Shown here: piece after piece, positions 58,099 through 60,883 of the stretch
Layout of the letters: each line of letters begins with the position of its first letter
Position numbering within the stretch: the first letter of the stretch is position 1
Source: Epichloe hybrida
Lineage: Eukaryota > Ascomycota > Sordariomycetes > Hypocreales > Clavicipitaceae
Length of the DNA: 60,883 nucleotides
Direction of reading: 5' to 3'
Assembly: GCA_019022495.1 (NCBI GenBank)
Contig: JAFEKR010000097.1
Location: forward strand, 1 to 60,883
Notes under the pieces: model-generated
Database searches by the model: none
Told to the model about the DNA's origin: nothing
The model's input: the letters and a program-made list of their open reading frames with translations, nothing else
Position numbers and translations under genes: made by a program

Positions 58099-59928
58099 TT
58101 ACCCAGCATGCGCAATGATCTCATTCACCAAGTCATCCTTGGTTTCATCGTAGTAGGAGCAGATTTGAGATGGGAGCGGAACCTCTTTATAATCTTCGTC
58201 CGGTCCAGATAGGATGTTTAGATTAATTCCAGAAGACTTGCTCGTAAAAAGCTTCGTGCCAATGCTCTCTTTGCTGAAGTAAACCTGACCGCCGTCGACC
58301 TGGTCCAGCATGACTGTGGGCAGGGTTCCAATGACCTGCAACGCAAAATTTTGAGCTTTAACAACATCCACCGTCGAAACCAACGTGTCGACTACGAGTG
58401 ACAAACGAGCTGAATTCTCGACGGTAACCTGATTCGCTTTGCCTCTCAGAATAACGGTTGTGTTGTTACACCTACTAATCAACACGGATTGACTCAATGT
58501 CGTCTCGATCTGAATTGGCTCTGGCTCCCTGTCATAATTTTCCTATAGCCACTGTCAGCTGAGGATCCATTGACAAGGGATTGACACATACAATGGTCCA
58601 TTTGTTGCCGTCTAATTCCTTTTTAGCTGGCTTCTTCACGCGCATGCTTTCTGGCTTTGGTTTTTTGCCAGGAGCCGGGCTTTTGCCTCGAGCTGGGCCA
58701 TCTCGATTTCCAACAGTGTTGTCAGTCCGCAGTGATGGATTTTTGTGTGTCATTTCTGACTTGTCTACTTTGCGAAGTCCTCTCGTAACGTCTGAGCCCC
58801 TGTTCAACTCTGAAAAAACGGCATCAAGCCCACCGGACGACAAAACACGAGCAGGTTCGGCCTTTATATCGAGTACAGGCGGCGGACCAGGTGGAGGAGG
58901 TGGCGGCGGCGGCATTGCTGTACTACCACTATCGGCTGATGTAACAGCCTGTGGCATCTGACGAGATAGGGACTTGGTTACATCTTGGGCAGACTCACCC
59001 TCTGCGTTCCAGGAAATGCCTGAGGGGAAATATTGTTTGATATACTCAGAAAGATCGCGAAATATCTGATAGAATGCCTGAATCCATTCGACCTGCTTTG
59101 GATCCCTGATACAACGTTAGAATTTGTGCTGCTAGCTTCTCAAGTCTGCCATACTTATCCTTTTGCTCTTTCAATACTCGATTCCCAAAAAACTGGGCAG
59201 AGCTCAAGCTATCTTCCACCTGTTTGTAAGGACGACTTTCAAGGGTAATCCATGCTAGCATCATTATGCCATCTGCAACAGCGCTGAGTTGTGTATACAT
59301 GGGGTCCGGTCGGTGTGAGTCCTTCAGCGCCGTCACAGCCATCAAGGCCTCATTGATGGGCTTTATAATCATTTGGTATGCCGTAGCATCGGGCCTGGCG
59401 GCTTTGGTCGTGATCAACAAGAACGTCCGCTGTTTTTGAAATCCTTCAAGTACTTTGGCAGCCTTTGTGGGGTCAGCAAATTTTTGTTTGCCAAAAAGTA
59501 ATGCTGGGTACTAGTGCTGGCGCTGGTGCTTACCTGCTCTTCGACAACGCCGCCCAGCTCGTTACTCAGCTTGACATAGTTATCGACGGACGAGCTGATG
59601 AGCTGATCGAACTCTTCGATCGCCTCAGGCATGGGTTCGTTTGTTCTCGGGGCCGAATTCGGGAGCGCGGCTTGCGACGGCAACTTCGGCGCTGGAGAAT
59701 CGCTCACGGGAGATGTTTCTGTTTGGCTAAGCACTGCGACATCTTTGGGTAGCTCGGTCGAGGTCGCGATGTCTTCGAGGCGTGAGGTTGCAGCTTCGAG
59801 TCTGTTCGGGAATATATGGTCAGATGGACCCGAAACCATACGGCCCAATTGAAAAATGACCCAGAGTCTTCCTCGGCTTACCTCTTGATGAGAGTGGTGA
59901 GGTTATGCATGTTATTCGCAGCAGCCAT
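58099..59928 (-). CDS. SRV2: Adenylyl cyclase-associated protein (CAP/Srv2)
   Basis: Predicted 526-residue cytosolic protein from exons 59928-59882, 59801-59534, 59462-59155, 59105-58592 and 58542-58099. CAP recycles cofilin-bound actin and links actin to cAMP signalling. Domains: N-terminal helix LTTLIKRLEAATSRLEDIA (cyclase-binding type); helical folded domain (IEEFDQLISSSVDNYVKLS to DPKQVEWIQAFYQIFRDLSEYIK); poly-proline PPPPPPPPGPPP; WH2-like GGLDAVFSELNRGSDVTRGLRKV; then the CARP beta-helix (KWTI|ENYDREP, VLISRCNNTTVILRGKANQVTVENSARL, SSGINLNIL). A 49-nt intron (59154-59106; branch point TTCTAAC) lies inside an open frame: splicing joins KEQKDK to DPKQVEW, while reading through gives a premature stop. 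Confidence 0.93.
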
Positions 59929-60883
59929 CTCGATAGTGTGTCCGTCAATGTTGGAGCTTTTCTTAACCTTTCTTTGTGTGGGAACCTAGGTCTAGCGGGC
60001 GGCCGATGTCGTGATATCAATCTTTGCGGCAATTACGAGGCAATCGGGAATAAACGGCATATGGAGATCGTTCGAATGTCCGTGTACTTCTGCTCGTGTT
60101 CCTGGGGCTTACTAACTTTCACGGTCAGTGCCGGCTTTTTTGGGTGCGAATTGCCGGTGAAGGTGTTTTCTGGCGATACTGTCGATGTCGAGTTAATCCG
60201 GTGACGGGTGAGTTGACAGGCAAGTGGGTATCTTTGGTGTGAGGCCAACTGAGTACTTTCTCATATAGTTGTTAATAATGGAATCGCTTTTTCGTGGTGT
60301 CGGTTGCGGGTATTCAGTATCTGTGGACTTCCTACGATTGCCTGTGTCAGATCCAGGAGGTGATGACGCAGCCGTCCTTTTGGTGGTCACGAACCGTTCC
60401 TGGAGCTACAATGCTCTCCCCTGAACTCTTTTCAGCCAATGGCTTGAGGGTGGGCCGGTCCACCAGCACATGGCAATACAGGGCGGTATTAGTTACGACT
60501 CCGTATAAGTCCATCGCTTTAATACACCATCGCTTTAATACACCATCGCGTACATACATGGCTGTCGCTCCAAGTGTGTCATATTTGGACATTAGGGAGA
60601 TGAGTCTCTGGTGCTGAGGCTCGCATGAGGGATAGATCAGACATACATACTCAAATTGTGTCAACGTCCGAAGTCGTATGCCTTATTTACTAATTCGCCT
60701 CTTTCTCCTCTCTGTGTGGTTAATCCTGTCAGCTAATCATGCGAGGCTTTTCGTTGGAGGTAGTTACCATTTGGCCATCCATGATAACAGAAAGCCAAGG
60801 GCTCAGCGATTGATAGCAGACCATGGGTGTTGGTTACATGACAACCTCCGGCAGGCTCCATCAATGCATACGGCGCCACTGGG
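59929..60883. other. CAP 5' flank, no gene to the window end
   Basis: About 955 bp upstream of CAP. Open frames of 65-107 codons occur on both strands but have no recognisable motifs, no convincing splice partners and overlap each other, so none is called. A gene starting beyond the right edge cannot be excluded. Confidence 0.4.

Noticed and set aside
59045..59160. A single-base frameshift in CAP between LTLYQ and DPKQVEW
   Set aside because: A 49-nt intron with good donor, branch point and acceptor explains the frame change and restores the family sequence.
60193..60664. Small genes at the right edge of the window
   Set aside because: Overlapping frames on both strands, no motifs, no splice partners and no family resemblance.

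Overview
The window is a piece of a filamentous ascomycete genome. Genes have short introns of roughly 50-110 nt (one of 233 nt) with GT...AG ends and CTAAC-type branch points. The proteins read as typical Pezizomycotina orthologues, and my best inference is Sordariomycetes, probably Hypocreales. The DNA is strikingly bipartite: gene blocks of ordinary composition alternate with very AT/TpA-rich blocks that contain no open frames. In those blocks, LTR pairs from the same element differ only by C-to-T and G-to-A transitions wherever I compared them, the signature of repeat-induced point mutation (RIP).

Layout. 1-8.1 kb: RIP-degraded retroelement DNA, including a minus-strand element whose integrase and RNase H remnants can still be read. 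8.5-10.5 kb: an isolated, broken copy of N-acetylglutamate synthase (ARG2-like) between two RIP blocks, followed by degenerate repeats. 11.95-17.36 kb: a complete RIP-mutated Ty1/copia element with 220-bp LTRs and a 5-bp target duplication. 17.8-26.6 kb: a gene island with a BAR protein, cystathionine beta-lyase, a SERINC membrane protein, an unrecognised protein and an APH-type kinase-fold protein. 27.17-35.29 kb: a second Ty1/copia element with 252-bp LTRs, into which two hAT-like non-autonomous elements (409 bp and 2,226 bp) have inserted, each with a perfect 8-bp duplication. The larger one carries a tandem array of about 100-bp units and dense ACATTAC subterminal repeats. 35.9-60 kb: a dense housekeeping island with an MCH1-type MFS transporter, BST1 (GPI inositol deacylase), PMS1 (MutL), a fungal four-TM membrane protein, ARH1 (ferredoxin reductase), ETF-alpha, an RSC8/SWI3 subunit, carnitine acetyltransferase and CAP/Srv2.

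The genes do not form an evident cluster or pathway. Several are mitochondrial (ARH1, ETF-alpha, carnitine acetyltransferase), but they look like ordinary dispersed housekeeping genes. The most unusual content is in the accessory DNA: the nested hAT-in-copia structure with its internal array, a foldback MITE family with a relic upstream of cystathionine beta-lyase, a second MITE between BST1 and PMS1, and the damaged arginine-biosynthesis gene. Exon boundaries were set by hand from splice signals and by keeping the protein family in frame, so they are predictions.
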